A stretch of 13,643 nucleotides of DNA from Sporomusaceae bacterium UBA1887. Lineage in GTDB: Bacteria; Bacillota; Negativicutes; Sporomusales; DSM-15969. The position numbers and the translations under genes are program-made. Under the pieces are notes generated by a model. It was given only the letters and a program-made list of their open reading frames with translations. It was not told the DNA's origin and did not search any database. Below, piece by piece: positions 6,392-13,484 of the stretch. Each line of letters opens with the position of its first letter. Position 1 is the first letter of the stretch. The stretch spans positions 83,805 to 97,447 of the forward strand of contig DDHB01000003.1 in assembly GCA_002337925.1 (NCBI GenBank), written 5' to 3'.

Positions 6392-7261
6392 TTACAGTGT
6401 ATGAAAATCGATGTGTTCCAAGAAGTGAACAAAAGCACAAACTGCATTGATGTCCAATAATTCTTTTTGATAAATTAGCCAGGTATTACGAAGAATAGGG
6501 GCATTATTTTTATTGGTAATAATCATTTTGTGGAGATCATCAGCCTTATTTAATATCAGGCTGGGCATAATTGCAAAGCCATGGCCGTTAAGGACCATAT
6601 CCTTGCAGGTGTCAACCCGGTCAACCTCCATACTTATTAGAGGAGGCACAGTAAAATTCTCTCTCCACCAATTATCGATTAATAGTTGGGCAAATTCATC
6701 TGAACGGTAACTAATCATGGGCAGGCGGGGAAGATCAGCAATTTGGACCGGATCTGTTGAGGCAATACACATAGGTTCATCAAAAAGTAGTTTTTTTTCA
6801 TTTGGCCAGGGATAATCGCCGCGTATGAACCCGATATGGGCATCTTGATGATTAACTAAATTTAATACCTCTTTGCTCCAAGTGGTAGTTACTTTGAATT
6901 CAATGTGAGGGTAATCCATTTTAAAGAGCTTTAAAAGGCGAGGCAATTTGTATTTTGTCATGTAATGAGAAGCTGCGATTCGCAGCGTTCCCTGGACTTC
7001 TTCATGCATATTCATAAGATGATCTTTAATTTCTCTCATTCGGCTTAGCATTTCTTTAGAGCATTTGGCGAGATATTCACCCTGGGGAGTAAAATGAATA
7101 CCCTTCCCGGAGCGGTAGATTAGCTTCGTGCCTAAGTTTTCCTCGATCTGGCGCAGGCGGGCTGTAAGAGCAGGCTGAGAAATAAATAAAGCTTGTCCGG
7201 TTTTTGTTATATTCTTTTTTTCATAGAGAATATGAAAAATAAGCCAGTCTCGTTCATCCAC
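6392..7261 (-). CDS. LysR-type transcriptional regulator, copy 2, divergent from citDEF
   Basis: A 289-residue LysR protein. The helix-turn-helix lies at about residues 5-65 (NITKTGQALFISQPALTARL, then GIHFTPQGEYLAK) and the effector domain from about 90 to the end. It starts at GTG 7261, supported by GAGGAA six bases upstream; the tryptophan-containing opening DERDWLIF aligns with copy 1 at 4806-5684. Being divergent from citD across a 251-base intergenic region, it is the most likely regulator of the citDEF operon, the classic LysR arrangement. The dyads at 7398-7416 and 7287-7301 are possible binding sites. The effector could be citrate, citramalate or a related acid (inference). Confidence 0.93.
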   Translation of the reverse strand: MDERDWLIFHILYEKKNITKTGQALFISQPALTARLRQIEENLGTKLIYRSGKGIHFTPQGEYLAKCSKEMLSRMREIKDHLMNMHEEVQGTLRIAASHYMTKYKLPRLLKLFKMDYPHIEFKVTTTWSKEVLNLVNHQDAHIGFIRGDYPWPNEKKLLFDEPMCIASTDPVQIADLPRLPMISYRSDEFAQLLIDNWWRENFTVPPLISMEVDRVDTCKDMVLNGHGFAIMPSLILNKADDLHKMIITNKNNAPILRNTWLIYQKELLDINAVCAFVHFLEHIDFHTL

Positions 7262-7286
7262 TATATATTCCTCACTTTGTGTCCAT

Positions 7287-7301
7287 ATGAAATGATTACA
7301 T
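7287..7301. promoter_or_regulatory. T-N11-A dyad upstream of LysR copy 2
   Basis: The 15-base imperfect palindrome ATGAAATGATTACAT has only one mismatched pair and carries the LysR T-N11-A spacing. It lies just downstream of a possible - strand -10 box (TATAGT, 7311-7306), where binding would block LysR transcription. Such dyads are common by chance. Confidence 0.3.
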
Positions 7302-7397
7302 GCCGACTATAAAAGGGATTCGAGATCAGGTTATTATTTCCTGTTATCAGCTAATTTCTTGAGATCCATACAAATTTCTGATCGATTGCTATTGTAA

Positions 7398-7416
7398 ATC
7401 TGAATTTTTCACAGAT
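7398..7416. promoter_or_regulatory. LysR-like dyad at the citD promoter
   Basis: ATCTG (7398-7402) and its inverse CAGAT (7412-7416) are separated by 9 bases, giving the T-N11-A pattern of LysR boxes. The dyad covers the predicted -35 box, the usual position of a LysR activation site. No matching upstream recognition site was obvious. Confidence 0.4.
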
Positions 7417-7434
7417 AGAGTTGTTAGTTATAAT
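7406..7434 (+). promoter_or_regulatory. Candidate promoter of citDEF
   Basis: A perfect -10 box TATAAT (7429-7434) lies 17 bases after TTTTCA (7406-7411), a four-of-six match to the -35 consensus. The transcript would begin near 7441 and have a leader of about 70 bases. The weak -35 fits an activator-dependent promoter. Confidence 0.6.
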
Positions 7435-7512
7435 GATGCCAGGGACAAAGCGGATGCTTAATTTAGGTGTCCATGATTAACAAAATCGTATTTGTGCAAA
7501 GGGGGATTATTC

Positions 7513-7797
7513 ATGGCCAAATTACTCACAGCTGCTCAGGCAGGCACAGTTGAATCATCAGATATTCTCATCATGCTTGCTCCGGCAGAGGCTGGGACGG
7601 GAATACAGGTGGAGCTAGTCAGCCCTACTCTTCAGCAGTATGGTGAACATATCAAGAATCTGATTGTGAAAACAGCAACTTCCCAGGGGATACAAGACGC
7701 AATCATACACGCAAACGAAAAAGGTGCTCTTGATTATACAATAGAGGCTCGGGTAAAGACGGCTATTCAGCGAGCCCTGGGTGAGAGGGGATTTTAA
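7513..7797 (+). CDS. citD: Citrate lyase acyl carrier protein, gamma subunit
   Basis: A 94-residue acyl carrier subunit of the lyase complex. In the family, a conserved serine carries the unusual phosphoribosyl-dephospho-CoA prosthetic group, through which acetyl and citryl groups pass between the alpha and beta subunits. Here the motif is AGTVESSD, and Ser15 aligns with that attachment serine. The GALDYTIEARVKTA segment near the C-terminus is also typical. The ATG at 7513 is preferred over one at 7492 because AAAGGGGG (7498-7505) sits 7 bases before it and the length then fits the family. First gene of citDEF; citE begins one base after its stop. The activating genes citC, citX and citG are absent from the window. 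Confidence 0.95.
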   Translation: MAKLLTAAQAGTVESSDILIMLAPAEAGTGIQVELVSPTLQQYGEHIKNLIVKTATSQGIQDAIIHANEKGALDYTIEARVKTAIQRALGERGF

Positions 7798-7798
7798 T

Positions 7799-8710
7799 AT
7801 GAATAAGGAAAGGCTTCGCAGAACAGTTATGTATGCAGCCGGAAACAATCCTGGACTAATACAAAATGCAGCTATTTATGGAGCTGACAGCGTTATATTC
7901 GATGTGGAAGACTCTGTATCGGTTGCAGAGAAGGACAGCGCCCGTCAGCTTGTCTATCATGCGCTGAAATCTCTCAGATTTCCCTGTGAAATAGGGGTGC
8001 GGATCAACCATATCAGTACTCCTTGGGGCTATAGAGACTTAGCGTATTTATTGCCTGCTAAACCGGATTATATTCGGCTGCCTAAAGGAGAAAGCGGCGA
8101 TGAAATTCGCGATATAGATAAAATTATTACAAAAGCGGAAGAAGAGTGCGGGTTTGAGCCGGGAAGCATAAAAATTATGGTTTCAATTGAAAGTCCGAAA
8201 GGTTTGCGTAACGCCTATGAGATTGCTTCAGCAAGCCCCAGGATGATCGCTATTGCTATTGGCGGTGAAGATTTCGCCGCATCGCTGAAGACAGAAAAGA
8301 CCAGGGGCAATACCATAACAGGCGGCAGAGAGCTTTATGTGGCGCGCAGTATGATCGTATTTGCTGCCAGAGAGGCAGGAATTCAGGCTATAGACTCGGT
8401 ATTCTCCGATATGCGCGATGAAGAAACACTAATCAATGAAGTTGCGTTAGTTAAGGAATTGGGTTTTGATGGTAAATCCTGTGTAAATCCTCGCCAAATT
8501 GATCTTATTCACCAGGTTTTCACTCCCTCTGATAAAGAAATTGATTATGCACATCGAGTTCTTAATGTCTTTAAGGAAGCACTGGCCAATAATTCCGGTG
8601 TAATCGCGCTAGATGGAAAAATGATTGATATGCCTATGGTTATTCGAGCAGAGCGCGTATTGGCGATTGCCAGTGCCGCCGGTGTCTACCAGAAGGAGGA
8701 AAATATATGA
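7799..8710 (+). CDS. citE: Citrate (or citramalate) lyase beta subunit
   Basis: A 303-residue member of the HpcH/HpaI-like CitE family, a TIM barrel that cleaves citryl-ACP to oxaloacetate and acetyl-ACP. Visible motifs: FDVEDSV (34-40), VRIN (67-70) with the substrate-binding arginine, IRLPKGES (92-99), IESPKG (130-135) with a metal-ligand glutamate, GGEDFAASL (155-163) and GFDGKSCVNPRQI (222-234). All expected catalytic positions look intact. The start at 7799 is chosen for its GAGAGGGG ribosome-binding site at 8-base spacing. Its TGA stop overlaps the citF ATG (ATGA), implying translational coupling. Adjacent citD and citF show this is the lyase subunit, not a stand-alone CitE-like protein. 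Citramalate lyase is a real alternative because its subunits are close homologues. Confidence 0.94.
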   Translation: MNKERLRRTVMYAAGNNPGLIQNAAIYGADSVIFDVEDSVSVAEKDSARQLVYHALKSLRFPCEIGVRINHISTPWGYRDLAYLLPAKPDYIRLPKGESGDEIRDIDKIITKAEEECGFEPGSIKIMVSIESPKGLRNAYEIASASPRMIAIAIGGEDFAASLKTEKTRGNTITGGRELYVARSMIVFAAREAGIQAIDSVFSDMRDEETLINEVALVKELGFDGKSCVNPRQIDLIHQVFTPSDKEIDYAHRVLNVFKEALANNSGVIALDGKMIDMPMVIRAERVLAIASAAGVYQKEENI

Positions 8711-10254
8711 TTAATGCAGCAGGCAGGGAAATCCCGACTAGTATTCAAGGTTATAAAAACATAGTACCCTATGCGGGTCCATTTGCAACTCAGCCGTCAG
8801 CGGATGCACGCAAAGCTGGCCCCAAATTGAAAGCAATTTATCCAGGCACGAACAAACTGCTGCAGTCAATTGAGGAAGCGATCGAAGCATCAGGACTTAG
8901 GGATGGTATGACGATTTCCTTCCATCATGCCTTGCGCAACGGCGACTATGTGATGAATGCCGTTATTAAAGCAATTGCCCAAAAAGGGATTAAAGGACTG
9001 ACGCTGGCGCCCAGCTCCTTCCTGGACACAAATGATGCGCTCATACCTTACTTCCAGCAGGGAGTACTGGTTGGTGCGCAAACGAGTGGCCTTAGAAACA
9101 AACTGGGACAGTTCCTTACAACAAATAAAATCAGTACACCGACAATTCTGCGTACTCATGGCGGCAGGGTTCGAGCTATTGAAAGCGGTGAACTGAAGAT
9201 TGATGTTGCCTTTATTGCGGCTCCGGCTTGCGATACCTACGGAAATATCAACGGTGTTGACGGACCTGCTGCCTGCGGCTCCATGGGATATGCAATGGTG
9301 GACGCACGCATGGCTGATACAGTTGTTGCTATTACGGATAATCTAGTGGATCATCCGATTTGCCCGGTAAGTATTCCTCAGCATCAGGTTGATTTTATTG
9401 TTAAAGTTGATTGCATTGGTGATCCTAAAGGTATTTCGACTGGTGCGCTGCGTTTGACATCCAACCCGCGTGATCTGCAAATCGCAAAATTGGCTGCGAA
9501 AGTAATTGAGCGTGGCGGATATTTCAAAGAAGGGTTTGGTATGCAATTGGGCGCAGGGGCAGCTTCTGTGGCTACCGGTAAATATCTGAGAGATGTTATG
9601 ATCCGTGATAAGGTAGCAGCAAGCTTTGCTATCGGGGGGATAGTTGGACCGTTCTGCGACTTACTGGATGAAGGATTAATTCGAACGCTATTTGATGTGC
9701 AGAGCTTTGATACCCGCACAATCCAATCCATTCGTGATAACCCTAGGCATCAGGAATATGATTGCACCTTTTATGCTAATCCGTGGAATAAGGGGCCAAT
9801 GGTCAATAAACTGGATTATGTAGTTCTTGGTGCTACTGAAGTAGACGTAAACTTCAACGTAAATGTAATGACCGATTCCAACGGCATTATGATGGGGGCT
9901 CTTGGCGGTCATCCGGATGCTTCAGCGGGAGCTAAATGTACGATTATCGTTGCTCCTTTGCTCAGAGGGCGGTTGCCAATGGTCACTGATGCCGTACAAA
10001 CTATTTCAACACCAGGCGAGACGGTAGATGTGATTGTTACAGATCGCGGTGTTGCGGTTAATCCGAAACGTGCTGATTTAATTGAGAATCTAAAAGGATC
10101 GGGATTGCCGCTTATGACAATCGAGCAGCTTCGTAATATGGCTTATGAGCTTGGCGGTAAACCGGCACCGCTAAAAATAAGCGATGAAATTGTTGCAGTG
10201 GTAGAATATCGTGATGGATCAGTACTGGATGTAATAAAACGACCATTGCTATAA
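8707..10254 (+). CDS. citF: Citrate (or citramalate) lyase alpha subunit, acyl-ACP transferase
   Basis: A 515-residue CitF, full family length. It is the acetyl-ACP:citrate acyl-ACP transferase, swapping acetyl for citryl on the CitD prosthetic group; it has the CoA-transferase fold. Recognised stretches are SFHHALRNGDY (71-81), PACDTYGNINGVDGPAACGS, IGGIVGPFCDLLDEGLI, GALGGHPDASAGAKCT, APLLRGRLPMV and DRGVAVNPKR, all in the usual order. A strong ribosome-binding site (AAGGAGG, 8693-8699) lies inside the end of citE. It is the last gene of the operon, since a terminator follows within 80 bases. Together with citD and citE it can form the cytosolic lyase used in anaerobic citrate fermentation, yielding acetate and oxaloacetate, or acetate and pyruvate if the substrate is citramalate. 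Confidence 0.95.
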   Translation: MINAAGREIPTSIQGYKNIVPYAGPFATQPSADARKAGPKLKAIYPGTNKLLQSIEEAIEASGLRDGMTISFHHALRNGDYVMNAVIKAIAQKGIKGLTLAPSSFLDTNDALIPYFQQGVLVGAQTSGLRNKLGQFLTTNKISTPTILRTHGGRVRAIESGELKIDVAFIAAPACDTYGNINGVDGPAACGSMGYAMVDARMADTVVAITDNLVDHPICPVSIPQHQVDFIVKVDCIGDPKGISTGALRLTSNPRDLQIAKLAAKVIERGGYFKEGFGMQLGAGAASVATGKYLRDVMIRDKVAASFAIGGIVGPFCDLLDEGLIRTLFDVQSFDTRTIQSIRDNPRHQEYDCTFYANPWNKGPMVNKLDYVVLGATEVDVNFNVNVMTDSNGIMMGALGGHPDASAGAKCTIIVAPLLRGRLPMVTDAVQTISTPGETVDVIVTDRGVAVNPKRADLIENLKGSGLPLMTIEQLRNMAYELGGKPAPLKISDEIVAVVEYRDGSVLDVIKRPLL

Positions 10255-10557
10255 TTATCTCTTTAGATCTTCATAATGCTGAAAACGATGATAACACAAT
10301 ATCGAACTGAAGCCTCCTGCAATGCTGAAGGGCTGTCTCTAATAGCTTTAAAAACTATTTAAGACAGCTTTTTTGAGTTGCAGTCACATTCCTATTAACG
10401 AAAACTAAAATACTGCGAATAGGCGTGCAAATAAGCGAAAACCAATCCAAATGAAGCCTGCTTTTTAATAATCTGCCGTTTTAAAGGTTCTCTGCTTTAA
10501 CATATTAAAGTAAAATAGACAATGAGATTATATTTTTGTGGTAGGAGTGATAAAGAC
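10255..10557 (+). other. Intergenic region between citF and the amino acid transporter
   Basis: This 303-base gap holds the citF terminator (10332-10374) and then about 180 AT-rich bases. A possible weak promoter, TTTAAA-N17-TATTAA, lies just before the transporter. No open frame with a credible ribosome-binding site, structured RNA or riboswitch pattern was recognised. The short direct repeat CGAAAAC (10399, 10436) is probably chance. Confidence 0.5.
10332..10374 (+). terminator. Rho-independent terminator of citDEF
   Basis: GCTGTCT (10332-10338) pairs with AGACAGC (10362-10368). After a 2-base mismatch the stem continues as AATAG/CTATT, with a 9-base loop. Six T residues follow at 10369-10374. 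It separates citDEF from the amino acid transporter. Confidence 0.92.
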
Positions 10558-11322
10558 ATGAGAAAAGTTATGTCGTTTATATTGATTGGTTTGTTGGCGA
10601 TGGCTTTACTGGCGGGCTGCGGGGGGACCGATAAAAAGAAACTGGTTGTCGGCCTTGACGATAATTTTCCGCCAATGGGCTTTCGCGACGATAAAAATAC
10701 GATAGTCGGTTTTGATGTGGACATGGCGAAAGAAGCGGCAAAAAGGCTTGGTATGGAAGTCGAATTTAAGCCGATTGACTGGAATAGTAAAGAGGCTGAG
10801 TTGAGCAGTAAGCGGATTGATATGCTTTGGAATGGATTGACTATTACCGACAAACGGAAACAAAATATTTTATTCAGCAATCCCTATATGGAAAATCGCC
10901 AGATCATTATTGTGGCAGCTGGTTCCTCTATTAAAGACAAAGCTGATCTTGCCGGTAAAATTGTTGGAGCTCAGGATGGCAGCAGCAGCGTAGAAGCAGT
11001 GGAAAAGAATGCTGCCGTATTACAGTCATTTAAAGAATTTAAAAAATTCCCTGATAACGTAGCTGCTCTGATGGACTTAAAAACAGGACGGTTAGATGCA
11101 GTAGTTGTTGATGAAATTGTTGGTCGCTACTATATAAGTAAGAAGGCTGGTGAATATGCAATACTGGCCGATCACTTTGGTTCGGAAGAATATGGCGTAG
11201 GCCTCAGAAAAGAAGATAAAGACCTGCAGACTAAATTGCAGAAGGCATTGGATGAAATGAAGAAAGATGGGACTTCGGCAGGTATTTCCAAGAAGTGGTT
11301 TGATGCCGATATCGTAAAATAA
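10558..11322 (+). CDS. Polar amino acid ABC transporter substrate-binding lipoprotein
   Basis: A 254-residue extracytoplasmic solute-binding protein of family 3, as in glutamine, histidine, arginine or cystine uptake. Residues 1-20 are a lipoprotein signal peptide ending in the lipobox LAGC, so Cys21 should be lipidated and the mature protein anchored to the membrane. The mature part has the family landmarks DDNFPPMGF, GFDVDMAKEAAKRLG, the ligand-contact segment WNGLTITDKRK, GAQDGSSS and GRLDAVVVDE. The ATG at 10558 is chosen because AGGAGTG lies 8 bases upstream and because it gives a proper signal peptide. It precedes permease and ATPase genes on the same strand. Which amino acid is bound cannot be read reliably from sequence. 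Confidence 0.94.
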   Translation: MRKVMSFILIGLLAMALLAGCGGTDKKKLVVGLDDNFPPMGFRDDKNTIVGFDVDMAKEAAKRLGMEVEFKPIDWNSKEAELSSKRIDMLWNGLTITDKRKQNILFSNPYMENRQIIIVAAGSSIKDKADLAGKIVGAQDGSSSVEAVEKNAAVLQSFKEFKKFPDNVAALMDLKTGRLDAVVVDEIVGRYYISKKAGEYAILADHFGSEEYGVGLRKEDKDLQTKLQKALDEMKKDGTSAGISKKWFDADIVK

Positions 11323-11324
11323 AA

Positions 11325-11350
11325 CCTGACCTCAGTTAGGGCGTGTTTTT
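11325..11350 (+). promoter_or_regulatory. Weak hairpin between binding protein and permease genes
   Basis: CCTGAC (11325-11330) can pair with GTTAGG (11335-11340), including one G-U pair, over a 4-base loop. A run of five T follows after a 5-base gap. It could partly terminate transcription or protect the upstream message, letting the binding protein be made in excess of the membrane parts. The structure is weak. Confidence 0.35.
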
Positions 11351-11362
11351 AGGGAGAGAACG

Positions 11363-12016
11363 ATGGATTATATACTTTCAATTATCGGACCGATGCTGGA
11401 GGGCACAGCAGTCACCCTGCAAATGTTCTTTATTACAATAGCACTTTCTCTGCCGCTAGGCTTATTACTGGCCTTGGCCCGCATTTCGCCAATCAAGGCA
11501 ATAAGAAGTATTGTAGGTATCTATATATGGCTTATGCGCGGCACGCCGCTCATGCTGCAGTTGTTGTTTGTGTACTATGGTTTGCCTTTTATTCCCTACA
11601 TCGGTATTAAGCTGCCAGATTTTCCGGCAGCGTTAGTCGCTTTCACCTTAAATTACGCTGCTTATTTTGCTGAAATATTCCGGGCAGGCATTCAATCAAT
11701 TGAACGGGGCCAGTATGAAGGCGCCAAGGTACTTGGTATGTCCTATGTTCAAACGATGAAGCGCATTATTTTGCCTCAGGTAATTAAGCGGGTATTGCCG
11801 CCGATCAGCAACGAAACGATTACGCTCGTAAAAGATACGTCACTTATTTATGTTTTGGCAATGAATGATTTGCTGCGTACTACCCGGTCTATTGTACAGC
11901 GCGACTTTGATACGGCCCCTTTCCTGGTAGCCGCTGTTTTCTATCTGGCAATGACGTTTGTCCTTACCTGGATATTTCAAAAACTCGAGAAGCGTTATGC
12001 CGTTTATGATGAATAG
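11363..12016 (+). CDS. Polar amino acid ABC transporter permease
   Basis: A 217-residue inner-membrane permease of the HisM/GlnP family, with about five hydrophobic segments. The cytoplasmic EAA loop that docks on the ATPase is clear: EIFRAGIQSIERGQYEGAKV, then LGMSYVQTMKRIILPQ. The early MRGTPLMLQLLF segment is also typical. GGGAGAG lies just before the ATG. As the only permease in this + strand set it probably acts as a homodimer, with the ATPase gene 15 bases downstream and the binding protein upstream. Confidence 0.94.
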   Translation: MDYILSIIGPMLEGTAVTLQMFFITIALSLPLGLLLALARISPIKAIRSIVGIYIWLMRGTPLMLQLLFVYYGLPFIPYIGIKLPDFPAALVAFTLNYAAYFAEIFRAGIQSIERGQYEGAKVLGMSYVQTMKRIILPQVIKRVLPPISNETITLVKDTSLIYVLAMNDLLRTTRSIVQRDFDTAPFLVAAVFYLAMTFVLTWIFQKLEKRYAVYDE

Positions 12017-12031
12017 GAGAATATTACGACT

Positions 12032-12784
12032 ATGATACAGATGGAGAATATATATAAGAATTTTGCTCAACTGACAGTATTAAACAATGTGTCTCTAGCC
12101 GTAGAAAAAGGGGAAGTTGTAGCTGTAATTGGCCCTTCCGGTTCAGGAAAAAGCACGCTGCTCCGCTGCTTAAGCCGTCTTGAGGTAATTGACCGGGGGA
12201 GTATTAAGGTCGGGGAAGAAATACTGGCAGCTGATGTTCCAGGAGGTAAAAGCCGATATGCAGCTGAAACTGAAGCGCGACGCATATGCCGTAAAATGGG
12301 CATGGTATTTCAACACTTTAACTTGTTTCCCCATCTTACTGTACTGGAGAATGTAATTGAAGCGCCCCAAGTGGTGCAAGGGATAAGCCGTGAATCTATC
12401 GTTCCGGAAGCAGAATTATTGCTTAGTAAAGTAGGTCTGCTGGAAAAGAAGGATGCTTATCCTTCTCGCCTGTCGGGAGGGCAGAAGCAACGGGTAGCCA
12501 TCGCGCGGGCATTGGCAATGAAACCGGATATCATGCTGTTTGATGAACCGACTTCAGCGCTTGACCCCGAACTAACGGGCGAAGTATTAAAAGCTATGCG
12601 GCAACTGGCTGAGGAACATATGACGATGGTAGTAGTTACCCATGAAATGGCTTTTGCCCGTGAAGTAGCGCATCGTGTTATCTTTATGGATAAAGGTGAG
12701 ATTGTTGAGGAAGGAACGCCCCAATTGTTATTTAACTCTCCCCAGCATCCGAGAACACAGGCATTCTTAAATAGTGCTCTATAA
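12032..12784 (+). CDS. Polar amino acid ABC transporter ATPase (GlnQ/HisP type)
   Basis: A 250-residue cytoplasmic ATPase that drives import. All nucleotide-binding motifs are intact: Walker A GPSGSGKST (34-42), Q-loop at Gln94 (VFQHFNLFPHLTV), signature LSGGQKQR (147-154), Walker B IMLFDEP (167-173), D-loop SALDPE and switch histidine H204 (VVTHE). A linker of about 15 residues precedes RKMGMVFQ, longer than in some homologues. AGGAG is 12 bases before the ATG, a long spacing, so expression may be modest. Last gene of the + strand transporter operon, followed by a terminator. Confidence 0.95.
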   Translation: MIQMENIYKNFAQLTVLNNVSLAVEKGEVVAVIGPSGSGKSTLLRCLSRLEVIDRGSIKVGEEILAADVPGGKSRYAAETEARRICRKMGMVFQHFNLFPHLTVLENVIEAPQVVQGISRESIVPEAELLLSKVGLLEKKDAYPSRLSGGQKQRVAIARALAMKPDIMLFDEPTSALDPELTGEVLKAMRQLAEEHMTMVVVTHEMAFAREVAHRVIFMDKGEIVEEGTPQLLFNSPQHPRTQAFLNSAL

Positions 12785-12835
12785 AAAAAGAAACGGTATT
12801 CTCAGGCTGAACCTGGGAATACCGTTTTTCTGTTT
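12782..12835. terminator. Bidirectional terminator between two convergent transporter operons
   Basis: AAACGGTATTCTCAGG (12791-12806) pairs over 16 bp, one of them a wobble, with CCTGGGAATACCGTTT (12812-12827) around CTGAA. T-rich tails exist both ways: TTC-TGTTT on the + strand, and a run of seven T on the - strand from the A-tract at 12783-12789. Confidence 0.93.
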
Positions 12836-13484
12836 AATAACTTCTTGCTGCTAAACGGCGCTGTTGTGCGCGGGCAAAAACAGATAACATATAGTTAATA
12901 ACAAAGTAAGTGGCGGCAATAGTTCCGAATATAGCAAATACCTGTGCGGTAGCTCCATATTTACCCATAATAATCATTCCTTTGCCGGTAAGTTCTTCAA
13001 TACCGACAGCCCAGACAAAAGACGTATCTTTTATAACAGTTGTTGTTTGGGACATTAGGGGCGGAATCATATTGCGAAAGGCCTGAGGCAAGATAACGTA
13101 AAGCAGTGTTTGTATATAGGTTAGTCCTTGAGAGCGAGCGGCTTCCCATTGTCCCTTATTAACTGAATTCAAGCCTCCACGGACAATTTCTGCGACTATA
13201 GCAGAGGTGAATACCGTCATTGCCAGTATCCCGGCGTTAGAAGGCTGAAGGTTGGTCATAAAGCGTGCAGCCAGTATAAATAACAGGGTTGGTATATTCC
13301 GGACTACTTCAATATACAGCGCTGCTGCTTTACTGAATACAGCGTGATTGGAAAACCGGGCTACGCCCAGTATAGTACCGAAGAAAATACTTAAAATGAT
13401 GGAAAAGAAGGCAATTTCTAACGTTACCAATAAGCCATCAAACAAAAACAAGGCTAGCTCCGGCTTCAAGAGTTCCTGGATCAT
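12834..13484 (-). CDS. Polar amino acid ABC transporter permease of a second system
   Basis: A 216-residue permease of the same broad family as the one at 11363 but clearly different in sequence; the GltK/GlnP-like type is the nearest guess. The EAA loop reads EIVRGGLNSVNKGQWEAARS, then QGLTYIQTLLYVILPQ. About five hydrophobic segments are visible, with a first one near residues 12-42. The start is supported by GGAGGTG (+ strand positions 13490-13496) five bases upstream. Its ATG overlaps the stop of the upstream permease (ATGA), so the two are translationally coupled and likely form a heterodimeric membrane channel. No ATPase or binding protein for this system is in the window; they presumably lie beyond the right edge. 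Confidence 0.92.
   Translation of the reverse strand: MIQELLKPELALFLFDGLLVTLEIAFFSIILSIFFGTILGVARFSNHAVFSKAAALYIEVVRNIPTLLFILAARFMTNLQPSNAGILAMTVFTSAIVAEIVRGGLNSVNKGQWEAARSQGLTYIQTLLYVILPQAFRNMIPPLMSQTTTVIKDTSFVWAVGIEELTGKGMIIMGKYGATAQVFAIFGTIAATYFVINYMLSVFARAQQRRLAARSY

Noticed and set aside
7443..7472. Leader hairpin GGACA/TGTCC before citD
   Set aside because: A 5-bp stem around a 20-base loop is not convincing as an RNA switch.
9384..9731. Long open frame on the - strand inside citF
   Set aside because: It is a shadow of the citF coding sequence with no ribosome-binding site or recognisable domain.
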